Counted from the first letter of the stretch, positions 38,401 to 47,727 are shown. The stretch is DNA of 64,000 bases from Pseudomonas sp. DTU_2021_1001937_2_SI_NGA_ILE_001 (GCF_032463525.1 NZ_CP135971.1:2232001-2296000); one strand, 5' to 3'. Made by a program: numbers and translations. The notes: generated by a model not told the origin, from the sequence alone.

Positions 38401-41084
38401 CGCTGCTTGACGAACAACAGCAACTGCGTTCGTGTCTCGATCAGTGGGCTCAGGACAGCGCGGCGATACCAGGGCTCAGCGGCGATCAGGCGCGCATGCA
38501 GGGACGTACGCGCCTGGCTGAGCGCCTTTGGCAGCACTGGCGGCTGAGCAGCCTGCCCGAGCTGCGGCGCGAATCTCCCCCCCTGCTTCTTGATAGTCTC
38601 GTGCTGGAAGACCTCCCGGATCGATTGCCAGACTTTTTCGTGCAGCGGGTCAGCGAGCTGCACATCCGCAACCCCGTCGTGCAGCCGGCGATGCCGTCAC
38701 TGACCGGGCATGGCGAAGCGCTGGAACGCCGGCTTGGGCAGTTCAGCGCTTTGCACACCCTGGACATGCATCAGGACCTGCCGGCCGCTGGCCTGTTCCC
38801 TTCGTACCCCAATCTCCTGCGTCAGGTGGCCAGCGCGTTGCCGCAGTTGGTCGAGCTGCGCCTGACCCAACAAGACCTGCTGCTCAATCAAACCCAGTTG
38901 GACGCCCTGCGGCCGCTGGACAGGCTGCGCCGCCTTGACCTGTCGGGTAACCGCTTCAACCCCTTCATGCCGCTGGACCTGTCCTGGCTGGGCGTCGAGC
39001 GCCTGACGCTGGAGCGCACCGGCCTGGACACCTGGCCCGCGTGGCTGGCCAGGATCAGCGGCGGCCCGCTGCGCGAACTGTCGCTGGCCCACAACAGAAT
39101 CAGCGCCCTGCCCGAACAGGTGCTCGACAACCCGGCCGCCAGCCGCCCGCCGCTGCGGGTCGACCTGCGCGGCAACCCGCTGAGCTCGGCGCTGTTGCAA
39201 CGCCTGCGCCTGAGCGAGCTGGGTGGCAGAACGTCGTACACCTTCGACCTGGACATCCCTTCAACCCTGCAGGCCAGCCTCGACCGCCTGCTGGAGGAAC
39301 GCCAGGCCCTGAGCGAATCCATCGAAGGCTGGGTGAATGCCTCCAGCTCGACGGCTCCGCTGAGCGCGGCCCGGATCGCCGAGCGGCAACGCATCGGCCA
39401 GGCCCTGCTCGATTACTGGCAAGGCTACAGTCGTGGTCTGACCCAAACGCCGTTGATTCTCGACGCTATCGATCTGGGGCAATTCCCGCGGCGCCTGCCG
39501 GCCTTCATGCGCACCCGAGTACGTGCCTTGCAGCTGTTCCGGGTGCAGGCCAGCGGCGAGCAACTCGACGAGCTGCTCAGGCGTTTCCCGGCACTGACCA
39601 ATCTGCAACTCGACGGCCATGTCACCCCGCTGGCCGAACTTCCCCAGGCGTTGGAGCAACTGTCCGCGCTCACTCAGTTGAGCCTGTTCGACCAGGGCCT
39701 GGAGATCGACCAGGCCGCCATTGACCGACTTGGCCGCCTGCCAGCGCTGGAAATACTCGAACTCGACGGTAATCGACTGGGCACGATCGAGGACGTCTCC
39801 GCCTTGAAGGCCCGCAACCTGCGCTGGTTGTCGCTGCGTGACATGCAACTCGAACAATGGCCGCACTGGCTGCTTGACCTGCCTTACGAGCAGCTGGAGA
39901 CCCTGATCCTTGACCGCAACCGCCTGCAAGCGATACCTGAGTCACTGCTGGCCAATCCGCGCAACGAATACCACCACTGCGACATCAGCTTGCTGGAAAA
40001 CCCCTTGTCGCGGGACAGCTTGCTGCGCGCGCACACCTCGGAAGCCTATAACCGAGCCTACTCGTTCCAGATGGAGCTGCCGGACGACATCCGCCGCATC
40101 GACTGGTACGAGCCCCACGACTCGGACTCCGCGCAATCGGAATCCGGCACCTCCGGGCATCCGCACAGCCCTGCCAGCCGATTCAGCGAGGAAGCCACGG
40201 ATGTCGAGCCGTGGCTCGCCTTCGACCTCCAACTGGCCGACGAGCATCGGCAGACCTGGCAGCGTCTTGCGGAACAGGCCGACGGCGGTCACTTGCTGGA
40301 GCTGGTGGGGCAGCTGCGACAGACCGCCGACTACCGTATGGTCGACAGCCGCGCCGACCTGGCCACACGGGTATGGCGGGTGCTTGAGGCCGCCGACCAG
40401 GATGCGCAATTGCGCGGCATTCTCGACGCCATGGCCGACGAACCCCTGCAGCAGCTACGCGACGAGGATACCTGCCACGACGGCATACGCCTGGCGTTCA
40501 ATCAGATGGAAGTCCAGGCGTTCATGCGCCAGTCATTGCGGGACATGCCCGACGCCCAACGGGGCGCCGGGCTGCTGAGACTGCTGCGGCGCCTTTTCCG
40601 CTTGCAGGCCCTGGATGACGTCGCCCGCGAGCGGACCATGGGCCGGGACGAGGCCGAAGTCCGCCTGGCTTACCGGCTGCGCTGGGCCGCCGAGCTGGAC
40701 CTACCGGTCGCCCCCCAGCACATGCTCTACCAGGCCCACGCCAACTTGCGCGCAGGCGAACTGGAAGATGCCCTGGCCCACGTACGCAGCGCCGAGCAAG
40801 GCGATGCTTTCCTGAACTACGCCGCCAGCCAGGACTTCTGGACGGGCTGGCTGAGGGAACAGCATGCCGAGCGCTTTACGGGCCTGGAGCAGAATTATCG
40901 ACAGAGTCTGGAGATCCTCAGCGACACCTTCGACAGCCTGGCGGACCCGGCTTTCGCCGCCGCCGCCGAGGAACTCAAGCGTGGCTACGAGCGCGACCAG
41001 CAGGCGCTGATCAAGGAGCTGACCAACCGCCAGGCGTCATCGGCTGCACCGGCAGGCGACATCCCGAACTCGACGACAGGTTGA
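35493..41084 (+). CDS. Giant NEL-type E3 ubiquitin-ligase effector 1 (DUF6543-LRR-NEL)
   Basis: 1863 residues from ATG 35493 (MDMNPFPSS), chosen because the paralogue starts with the same MDMN in the same context. Residues 1 to about 600 resemble the DUF6543 dermonecrotic-toxin-like region (LARELDLGGQYQKHIEGLF near 205) with a hydrophobic stretch at about 440-510 (LNTLNVAGFFMPLLGEAMLV). Leucine-rich repeats lie at about 1045-1500 (LRRLDLSGNRF, RELSLAHNRISALPEQ, LEILELDGNRL). An acidic Ser/Asp linker follows near 1550. The NEL domain at about 1580-1850 has candidate catalytic Cys1661 in DEDTCHDG, the TCxD motif of IpaH/SspH ligases. Such enzymes ubiquitinate eukaryotic host proteins. No signal peptide; export route unknown. 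Confidence 0.88.
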   Translation: MDMNPFPSSAAHLPHLTVIQQRTPQWLRQAPAATLAGLKRASRQSERLAGLQQARLRDPVTFGKLQAQYAAHRELQERVSALHGVLGTLQGFALPRLTEALKQRFGLDLDVRQTWLLHASHARIDSTFNGAAKDPIIEANRALRSALRPLLDAALQNFRAEEAEPGALDQGTQLKAAVFSEYQILGHTVSGTPVDLAAHQFAALARELDLGGQYQKHIEGLFDADATALLQAFDRSAFILDTHLARLQQRIDAATHQSLMRLTSVEATPATAPLPFCHALRLWDTELVDILVIFAERRPMHEVQPVTVYIPEDPNAPLTTYASVEAFHDALRGQLFDAGYRRFFSRFVPARQRARFMARIERQLFPEVWKGHWLGPGYYTSERDPHAQLQGGGPRLSTALFEARVRRKLAVIRDDALFQGVPTAEQDRRSHAERMAWWQDFALNTLNVAGFFMPLLGEAMLVVTLVQLGQEIYEGIESWEQGEQGQALAYLADVLQNVALMAASGAAMAEAGRLPAVAVPEIIDTLERVELPDGQAKLWKPDLRPFAHDIVLPSGLKSDASGLIPYQGKRWLLIDERPYAVRPASDGQGHVLEHPHNPDSYAPRLRHNGDRAWLHALEEPGRMQGLTLLRRLGYLPSEFPHLTAGNLLRVSGVSEAALRQAITDSALPPALLADTAQRFSLHRLLDEAGQLEQFQARYQASQVSADPALNALQRQLPAPLPKVVAQELLTHASGEEWARLHVGAKLPLRLAEEARLYSQQVRLARAYEGLYLKGLATTDTARLALHGLTQLPDWPADIRLELHDRTAAGPLLASVGEPGAAWQRGVIRSTDGFQPADLAGSPIAAPMPLFDALASVLPDRLRQQWRLSATAPGENLQALLGYPPLPRRQARVVLNMQPVKPGFRSPMRLAEGRLGYPLSGRGQPFPFISRESVLDKIRLLEFDDLHADELLDRLQALGLNRMQIDTRLNALLDEQQQLRSCLDQWAQDSAAIPGLSGDQARMQGRTRLAERLWQHWRLSSLPELRRESPPLLLDSLVLEDLPDRLPDFFVQRVSELHIRNPVVQPAMPSLTGHGEALERRLGQFSALHTLDMHQDLPAAGLFPSYPNLLRQVASALPQLVELRLTQQDLLLNQTQLDALRPLDRLRRLDLSGNRFNPFMPLDLSWLGVERLTLERTGLDTWPAWLARISGGPLRELSLAHNRISALPEQVLDNPAASRPPLRVDLRGNPLSSALLQRLRLSELGGRTSYTFDLDIPSTLQASLDRLLEERQALSESIEGWVNASSSTAPLSAARIAERQRIGQALLDYWQGYSRGLTQTPLILDAIDLGQFPRRLPAFMRTRVRALQLFRVQASGEQLDELLRRFPALTNLQLDGHVTPLAELPQALEQLSALTQLSLFDQGLEIDQAAIDRLGRLPALEILELDGNRLGTIEDVSALKARNLRWLSLRDMQLEQWPHWLLDLPYEQLETLILDRNRLQAIPESLLANPRNEYHHCDISLLENPLSRDSLLRAHTSEAYNRAYSFQMELPDDIRRIDWYEPHDSDSAQSESGTSGHPHSPASRFSEEATDVEPWLAFDLQLADEHRQTWQRLAEQADGGHLLELVGQLRQTADYRMVDSRADLATRVWRVLEAADQDAQLRGILDAMADEPLQQLRDEDTCHDGIRLAFNQMEVQAFMRQSLRDMPDAQRGAGLLRLLRRLFRLQALDDVARERTMGRDEAEVRLAYRLRWAAELDLPVAPQHMLYQAHANLRAGELEDALAHVRSAEQGDAFLNYAASQDFWTGWLREQHAERFTGLEQNYRQSLEILSDTFDSLADPAFAAAAEELKRGYERDQQALIKELTNRQASSAAPAGDIPNSTTG

Positions 41085-41128
41085 CGCCAGGGCTCGTCGA
41101 TTCAACACCAAGCGACAGAGCGATGGCG

Positions 41129-41147
41129 AATAGATAGTTAGTGCCTG
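41129..41147 (+). promoter_or_regulatory. Shared upstream motif of the second NEL effector gene
   Basis: AATAGATAGTTAGTGCCTG, 58 bases before the ATG at 41206 and 18 of 19 bases identical to the motif before the first NEL gene. A second shared block, CATATGGATATGAAC, spans the start codons themselves (41203-41217 and 35490-35504). That both genes carry their own copy suggests separate but co-regulated promoters rather than one operon. Confidence 0.6.
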
Positions 41148-41205
41148 GGGGGTAGGACTCTATCGGTAACCTCGGCCGTTCTTAACCGAACCCGAGGTTT
41201 TCCAT

Positions 41206-44200
41206 ATGGATATGAACATGCCCGCCGCACTGCCGACGGCGGCGTTGCACAGGCAACTGATCGAGAAATACGCGCCACACTGGCTCAGAACCGCTCCTCC
41301 CGCCCTGCATGCGAAGCTGCGCCAGGCCGCCGACCCAGCCATGCTGACATCCTGGCTGGAAGCGGCCCGCCAGCGGCAACCCGAGGTGACCCGGCAGCTC
41401 GAACGGCAGGTCGCCGAGCACCAGGCCCATCAGGCCCGCATCGCCCCGCACCTGGAGCGCCTGGGTACGCTCCAGGCCTTTGCCGAGCCACGCCTGGTGG
41501 ATGGCATCAAGGCGCGTTTCGGCCTGCAGTTGAACGTGCAGGCCACCTATCTGCTGCATGCCAACCATGCGCAGACCGATACTTCGTTCCTCGGCGTCAA
41601 CAAGGACCCGATCATGGAGGCCAATCGCGCCTTGCGCGACGCGACCCGCCCTCTGCTGGACGCAGCACTGCAGAACTTCACCCTCGACGAAACCGTGCCA
41701 GGCGCCATGGACAACGGCCCCTCACTCAAGGCCGAGGTATTCGACAGCTACCAGATCCTGGGCCCGCTGATACGCGGCACGGCCCTGCCGATCGCGGCCC
41801 ATGAGTTCGCCGCCCTCGCCCGTGAGCTGGACCTGGGCGGCCAGTATCAGGCGCACATCGACGCTATTTTCAGTGCGGACGCCGCAGAACAGTTCCAGGC
41901 CTTCGACCGCTCGGCGATGCTCGTGGAACTGCACATCGCCCGCTTGCAGGAACGGCTCGATGCCGACACCTATCAGAGCCTGGTCGCCTGGGTGGCAGGG
42001 CAACAGGGGACGACCTCGAAGGGCCTGCCACGGGTGTGCAGCGTGCTGCGCCTGTGGGACGTGGAGCTGCCCGGCATCCTGGTGTTCAGCAGGGATCGCG
42101 ACCACTCCGACACCGTCGAGCCGATCGTGGTCTACATTCCGGACGACCCTGTCGCCCCGCTGCAAGCCTACCCGTCCAGCCTGGCGTTTCACCATGCATT
42201 GCGCGAACGCCTGTTCAGCAAGGGCTACCTGGATTTCTTCAGCCGCTTCTTTCCCGCCAGGCATCGCAGCCGCTTGATAGACCGGCTGTACAGCCGCCTC
42301 TACCCGACGGTCATTCGCGGTGAAGGCGCCGGCCATCAATGGCTCGACACCTTCGCTGATCGTCAGGCACGCCTGCACCTGGGTGAAAGCCGCCTGACCG
42401 GCCCGCTGTTCGAAGCCCTGTACCGACGCAAGCTGGCCGCCATCAAGGACAACGCGCGCTTCCACGGCGTACCCACTGCAGAGCAGGATCAGCGCAGTCG
42501 CGATGAACGCCTGGCCTGGTGGCGCGATCTGGCCCTCAATACCCTCAACGTCGCGGCCTTCGCCGTGCCGCTGCTGGGCGAGCTGATGCTCACGGTGACG
42601 GCGGCGCAACTGGGCTATGAAGTGTTCGAAGGCATCGAGAGCTGGTCGCGGGGCGAGCAGGGCCAGGCCCTGAGTTACCTGGTCGACGTGCTGGAGAATA
42701 TGGCGCTGATCGGCGCCATGGGCCACGCCGGGGCCTCGGCCACCGGGCTGCCTGCGGTCGAGGTGCCCGAGTTCATCGAAAACCTGCGGCCGGTGCAACT
42801 GCCCGATGGCCGCACAAGGCTGTGGAAGCCCGACCTGGCGCCATTTGCCCACGATCTTGTCCTGCCTGCCGGACTGGAGCCCGACGCCAACGGCCTGATT
42901 CCTTACCAAGGCAAGCGCTGGCTGATCCTTGACGGCCAGCCTTACGCGGTCAAACCGTCCGCCGACGGGCAGCCCCACGTACTGGAGCACCCGCGCAAGC
43001 CTGGCGGCTATGAACCGAGCCTGCGCCACAACGGCGAGCGCGCCTGGCTGCATGAGCTCGATCAGCCGGAGCAGATGCAGGGCCTGACCCTGCTGCGTCG
43101 CCTGGGTTACGCGGCCAGCGAATACCCCGAGGTCATGGCGCGGCAGATCCTCCGCTGCTGCGATCTGCCCGAGTCCGTTCTGCGCCAGGCCCTGGTGTCG
43201 CTGCACCGGCCACCGGCGCTGCTGGCCGACACCGCCCTGCGCTTTCGCCTCGCGGGTGAAGCTGGCGGCCAGCACGAGGTCTTTCAGCAGCGCTACCAGC
43301 AGTTGCAGCACAGCAGCGAGCCGCTCTACCAGGCACTGCAGGAGCACCTGCCCATCCCGCTGCCCAAGGCCGTCGGCGAGGAGATCCTGGCCTGGGCCAG
43401 CGAGCCGGAGCGTGCCAGCCTGGGCCGTGGCCAGGGGCTGTCGCCGCGCCTGAGCGAAGAAGCTCGGCTGTATGCGCAGCAGGTACGCCTGACCCGGGCC
43501 TATGAGGGGCTGTATCTGCAACTGCTCAGCAGCGCCGACAGCGACCGGCTGGTACTGCACAGCCTGAGCGGCTTGCCCGGCTGGTCGGCGGACGTGCGCC
43601 TGGAGGTGCGCAGGGGCCACTTCCGCGGCCCACTGCTCGACAGCATCGGTGCCGAGGACGCGCCAATCCGCAAGGTTCTGGTCAGCAGCCAAGGTGGCTA
43701 TGAGCCCTATGATGCCGAAGGTCTGCACCTCGACGGCCGCGACAACCTGTTCGCTGCGGTGATGCACGCCCTGCCCGATGCTCAGCGCCAGGCCCTGGGC
43801 CTGCCACATGTCGGCCAGGGCGCCGACCTGCAGGCGCTGGTCCGCCAACACCCGCTGACGCGTCGCCAGGCCCGCCTCGCCCTGGGCCTGCAAGCGGTCA
43901 GGCCAGGTTTTCGCTCGCCGATGCGCCTGGCCGACGGGCGCATCGGCTACCCCCTGAGCGGCCGCGGCGCCGGCGACTGGGGCTTTACCCGGGAAAGCCT
44001 GCTGGACAAGCTGCGCCTGTTGGAATTCGAAGACCTGTACCCCGAGCAGCTCTACGAGCAGCTCAGTGCACAGGGCCTGAGCCACGCGCAGATGGATACG
44101 CGCCTCAATCAACTGCTGGATGAACAGATCACCCTGCGTGCCCGCCTGAACGCCTGGGCCGAACGCAGTGCCGCGATTCCCGGCCTGGCCGAGGACGCGC

Positions 44201-46773
44201 CACGCCTGGAGAGCCGCACTCGCATCGCCGAGGCGATCTGGCGACACTGGCGCCTGCACAGCTTGCCCGAGCTGGCGCGGGGCGCTGCGCCGCTGGAGCT
44301 GACCCATTTTGCCCTGGAGGATTATCCGGCTGATCTGCCTGCATTCTTCAACGAACGCGTTACCCGGCTGGTCATCGACAATGCCACGCCCTATGCCGGT
44401 TCCCCGCCGGGTCTTGGCCACGCCACCGACAGCGATGTACTGGCGGACTTTCTCAGCCGGTTTCCACGCAGCGAAGCCCTGACGATTCACCAGCCTGCGT
44501 CGGCGAACCCGCTGTTCTCACGCTTTCCCGACCTGGCAGGACTGGTCGCACGCCAGTTGCCGAACCTCACCGAGCTGCGTCTGAGCAACCAGGGCCTGCT
44601 GCTCGACCAGGCCTGCATGGACAGCCTGCTGAGCCTGCCGCGTCTGCGTAATCTGGACCTTTCCGGTAACCGCTTCAGCCCCTTGCAGCCACTGGACCTG
44701 AGCCGCCTGCAACTTGAGCGGCTGGTCCTCGAGCGCACCGCGCTGGACCGCTGGCCGGCCTGGCTGTCGAACCTGCTGCCCGATCAGGTCGGCGAACTGT
44801 CCCTGGCCCACAATCGGCTCAGCAGCCTGCCGGAGGCGATCCTCAACAATCCTCCGAGCCTGTCGCGTCACAGCCGCATCGACCTGCGCGGCAACCCGTT
44901 GTCCGAAGCCAGCCTGATGCATGCCAGCCTGGGCGAACAGCGGGCACAGGCCTCGTTCAGCTTCCTGCTGGACATACCGCCCGGTGTCCAGGCACAGCTC
45001 GACAGCCTGCTGGCCGAACGCAAGCTGCTGGTCGAAGCCATCGAAGGCTGGGTAGGCGCCTCGACCTCCAGCGCGCCGTTGACCGCACAGCGCATCGCCG
45101 ATCGGCAGACCATAGGCGAGGCCCTGCTGCAACACTGGCATGCGGCGGTTCTGGGCAACGATCTCGAACCCCTGGAGCTGACCGCCATCGACCTGGGCGA
45201 GTTTCCGCGCCGGGTGCCGACCTTCATGGCCCGACGCATACGCGGCCTGCGGCTGCAGCAAGTCACGACCACCAGCGCTCAACTGGACGAGGTGCTCAGG
45301 CGCCTGCCACGCCTGTCCTTGTTGCAGGTCGAAGGCCGCCTCACCGGCCTGCGCGAGCTGCCCGGCGCACTGGCGCAGCTGCCGGAACTCAATACCCTGA
45401 GCCTGATCAACCAGGAGCTGACCCTGGACCAGCCCGCCGTAGAGTTCCTTGCCCGCCTCCCGGCACTGGAGATGCTCGAACTGGACGGCAATCGCCTGGG
45501 GCAGATCGATGACGTCTCTGCCTTGCACGGCTCGGCGCTGCGCTGGCTGTCGCTGCGCAACACCGGACTGCGCGATTGGCCACGCTGGCTGGAAGATCTG
45601 CTGCCCAATCAGCTGGAGGCCTTGATCCTGGACAACAACCAGTTGACCAGCATCCCCGAAAGCCTGCTGGCCAACCCGCGCAGCGAACACCATCACTGCG
45701 ACATCAACCTGTTGCGAAATCCACTGCCCCATGAGGTCATGCTGCGTGCCCACGTTTCGGAAGCCTATAACCGCGCCTACTCCTTCCTGATGGACCTGCC
45801 GGAAGACATCCGCCGGATTTCCTGGCGCGAACCCCATGACTCCGATACCGAAGGCTCGGATTCGGACTCCGACGCCTCCGGGCATCGTCATGGGGGGGCG
45901 GCGCCTGACCAGGACTCACTGGGCTTCACTCCCTGGCAGGGCGAGGACAGCGCCCTGGCCAGCCGGCGTCAGAGCGTGTGGGCCAGTCTGCAGGCCCAAC
46001 CTGACGGCGGTAGCCTGCTGGAACTGGTCGACCAGTTGCGACATACCGCCGACTACCGCAAACCCGGCAGCCGCACGGCCTTGATCGACCGCGTCTGGCG
46101 GGTTCTGGAGGCCGCCGAGCAGGACCCTACGTTGCGCGGCGTGCTCAATGCGACGGCGCAGGAGCCTCTCACCCTGCTGACCAACGACGACACCTGTCCG
46201 GATGGCCTGATCCTGGAGTTCAACCAGATGGAAGTGATGGTCTTCACCCGCCAAGCCCTGCGCGATGCCCATGGCGAAGGTCGCGGTCCGCGACTGCTGG
46301 AGCTGGTGCGGCGGCTCTACCGCCTGCAGGCGCTGGACGGAGTCGCCCGGCGCCAGGCCGCCGGCCGGGATGAAGCCGAAGTACGTCTGGCCTATCGACT
46401 GCACTGGGCCAAGGCGCTGGACCTGCCGGTGCCGCCGGGCAACATGCTCTACCAGGCTCACGCTGAAATTCGTCCCGGTGAGCTGGAAGCCGCATTGGCC
46501 GAAGTGCGTACGGGGGAACAGGGGGATGCTTTCCTCGATTACGCCGCTGACCAGGACTTCTGGACCGGCTGGTTGCGCGAGCGCTATGCCGAGCGCTTCC
46601 AGCGCCTGGAGCAGGACTATCGGGACAGCCTGACGGCATTGACCGAGCGCTTCGAGAGCCTCAACGACCCGGCCTTCGAGAGCGCCGCCCGGCAACTGCA
46701 ACGCCAGTACGAAGATGACCAGCGTGCGCTGCTCAAGGCGCTGACCAATCGCGAAGGCCTGGCCCCGCCCTGA
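41206..46773 (+). CDS. Giant NEL-type E3 ubiquitin-ligase effector 2, paralogue of the first
   Basis: 1855 residues, colinear with the preceding gene and clearly a diverged tandem duplicate. N-terminal toxin-like region with LARELDLGGQYQAHIDAIF near residue 205, and a hydrophobic segment near 440-510 (LNTLNVAAFAVPLLGELMLT). LRRs lie at about 1050-1510 (LRNLDLSGNRF, ELSLAHNRLSSLPEAI, LEMLELDGNRL). The acidic linker SDTEGSDSDSDASGH precedes the NEL domain, with candidate catalytic Cys1664 in NDDTCPDG. The start has GAGG eight bases upstream. Different LRR surface residues suggest a different host target. No export signal or secretion genes nearby; 121 bases separate the two genes. Confidence 0.88.
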   Translation: MDMNMPAALPTAALHRQLIEKYAPHWLRTAPPALHAKLRQAADPAMLTSWLEAARQRQPEVTRQLERQVAEHQAHQARIAPHLERLGTLQAFAEPRLVDGIKARFGLQLNVQATYLLHANHAQTDTSFLGVNKDPIMEANRALRDATRPLLDAALQNFTLDETVPGAMDNGPSLKAEVFDSYQILGPLIRGTALPIAAHEFAALARELDLGGQYQAHIDAIFSADAAEQFQAFDRSAMLVELHIARLQERLDADTYQSLVAWVAGQQGTTSKGLPRVCSVLRLWDVELPGILVFSRDRDHSDTVEPIVVYIPDDPVAPLQAYPSSLAFHHALRERLFSKGYLDFFSRFFPARHRSRLIDRLYSRLYPTVIRGEGAGHQWLDTFADRQARLHLGESRLTGPLFEALYRRKLAAIKDNARFHGVPTAEQDQRSRDERLAWWRDLALNTLNVAAFAVPLLGELMLTVTAAQLGYEVFEGIESWSRGEQGQALSYLVDVLENMALIGAMGHAGASATGLPAVEVPEFIENLRPVQLPDGRTRLWKPDLAPFAHDLVLPAGLEPDANGLIPYQGKRWLILDGQPYAVKPSADGQPHVLEHPRKPGGYEPSLRHNGERAWLHELDQPEQMQGLTLLRRLGYAASEYPEVMARQILRCCDLPESVLRQALVSLHRPPALLADTALRFRLAGEAGGQHEVFQQRYQQLQHSSEPLYQALQEHLPIPLPKAVGEEILAWASEPERASLGRGQGLSPRLSEEARLYAQQVRLTRAYEGLYLQLLSSADSDRLVLHSLSGLPGWSADVRLEVRRGHFRGPLLDSIGAEDAPIRKVLVSSQGGYEPYDAEGLHLDGRDNLFAAVMHALPDAQRQALGLPHVGQGADLQALVRQHPLTRRQARLALGLQAVRPGFRSPMRLADGRIGYPLSGRGAGDWGFTRESLLDKLRLLEFEDLYPEQLYEQLSAQGLSHAQMDTRLNQLLDEQITLRARLNAWAERSAAIPGLAEDAPRLESRTRIAEAIWRHWRLHSLPELARGAAPLELTHFALEDYPADLPAFFNERVTRLVIDNATPYAGSPPGLGHATDSDVLADFLSRFPRSEALTIHQPASANPLFSRFPDLAGLVARQLPNLTELRLSNQGLLLDQACMDSLLSLPRLRNLDLSGNRFSPLQPLDLSRLQLERLVLERTALDRWPAWLSNLLPDQVGELSLAHNRLSSLPEAILNNPPSLSRHSRIDLRGNPLSEASLMHASLGEQRAQASFSFLLDIPPGVQAQLDSLLAERKLLVEAIEGWVGASTSSAPLTAQRIADRQTIGEALLQHWHAAVLGNDLEPLELTAIDLGEFPRRVPTFMARRIRGLRLQQVTTTSAQLDEVLRRLPRLSLLQVEGRLTGLRELPGALAQLPELNTLSLINQELTLDQPAVEFLARLPALEMLELDGNRLGQIDDVSALHGSALRWLSLRNTGLRDWPRWLEDLLPNQLEALILDNNQLTSIPESLLANPRSEHHHCDINLLRNPLPHEVMLRAHVSEAYNRAYSFLMDLPEDIRRISWREPHDSDTEGSDSDSDASGHRHGGAAPDQDSLGFTPWQGEDSALASRRQSVWASLQAQPDGGSLLELVDQLRHTADYRKPGSRTALIDRVWRVLEAAEQDPTLRGVLNATAQEPLTLLTNDDTCPDGLILEFNQMEVMVFTRQALRDAHGEGRGPRLLELVRRLYRLQALDGVARRQAAGRDEAEVRLAYRLHWAKALDLPVPPGNMLYQAHAEIRPGELEAALAEVRTGEQGDAFLDYAADQDFWTGWLRERYAERFQRLEQDYRDSLTALTERFESLNDPAFESAARQLQRQYEDDQRALLKALTNREGLAPP

Positions 46774-46792
46774 GCGATACCGCCAGACCCAC

Positions 46793-47470
46793 TCAGGCCT
46801 GGCGCACCCCGGCCTCCAGCTCGGCCTTGAGGCCGGGGTCGAGCTGAAGCTGGCGGGCCAGTTCGTCGAGGTAGGCGCGCTCCATGAAATGCTGCTCGTC
46901 CACCAGCATCAGGCTGGCGATGTACATTTCGGCGGCGATCTCCGGGGTCCGTGCAGCCCGGGCGATCTCCGCGGGGTCCAAGGGTTTGTCCAGCTCGGCA
47001 TGCAGCCACTGCTGGAACTGGCGGTCGTCGTTGAGCTTGACGAACTCTCCTTCGATCAGCGCTCTTTCACGCTCGTCGACATGCCCGTCGGCCTTGGCCG
47101 CGGCCACCAACGCCCGGAGAATGGCCTGGCTGTGCACTTCGACCTGGTCGTCCGTCACCCGGTCGATGGTCTGCGGTTCGCGCCGCTCGGCCTGGCCCTG
47201 GCTGGCCTGCCAGTTGTTGTAGGCCTTGTAGGCAATCACGCCGAGTGCGGCCAGGCCGCCATAGGTCAGCGCCTTGCCGGCCATCCCCCGCCCCTTCTTG
47301 CCCTTGAGCAGGCTCATGGCCCCTGCCGCCAGGGCGCCACCGCCGGCCCCCGACAACAACCCGCCCAGCCCGCCGGCCGACGGACGGCCAGCGGGTTTGC
47401 CGGCGACCTTGTCTTGCAACATCTGTTGGCCCGAACGCAACAGTTGGTCGAGCAGCCCACGCGTATTCAT
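46793..47470 (-). CDS. DUF533/YebE-family protein with TerB-like domain
   Basis: A 225-residue probable inner-membrane protein. A glycine/alanine-rich hydrophobic segment at about 36-95 (GGLLSGAGGGALAAGAMSLL, ALTYGGLAALGVIAYKAY) is followed by a helical TerB-like domain (about 115-222) with AAAKADGHVDERERALIEGE, the conserved acidic loop of this family. Similar to E. coli YebE; function unknown. It converges with the second NEL gene, 19 bases apart, and starts at ATG 47470. Confidence 0.87.
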   Translation of the reverse strand: MNTRGLLDQLLRSGQQMLQDKVAGKPAGRPSAGGLGGLLSGAGGGALAAGAMSLLKGKKGRGMAGKALTYGGLAALGVIAYKAYNNWQASQGQAERREPQTIDRVTDDQVEVHSQAILRALVAAAKADGHVDERERALIEGEFVKLNDDRQFQQWLHAELDKPLDPAEIARAARTPEIAAEMYIASLMLVDEQHFMERAYLDELARQLQLDPGLKAELEAGVRQA

Positions 47471-47727
47471 GAATGACAGTCCTCCGCCGGATTGGATGAA
47501 CCAATGGACCCGCTCGGCGCTGCAAAGTCCCCCCGGTGCGCCTTGAGGTAATGATTCCGGATATTTCCATGACGGCCTGACCCGTCGCGCAAAACTCCTC
47601 GAGGCAGGTGCAACCCTGGCGGGCCGGCACGGTCAATTGACCGAGCGTGAATCATTCCGCCTGACCGGCGGGTCCGAGGGCACAGGTTTCACTCAGGACA
47701 CTGATTGCCCCAAGGGAGCGGCTGCAA

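Noticed and set aside
41722..44490. 922-residue minus-strand open frame inside the second NEL gene
   Set aside because: Antisense shadow; the plus frame is colinear with the first NEL protein throughout.
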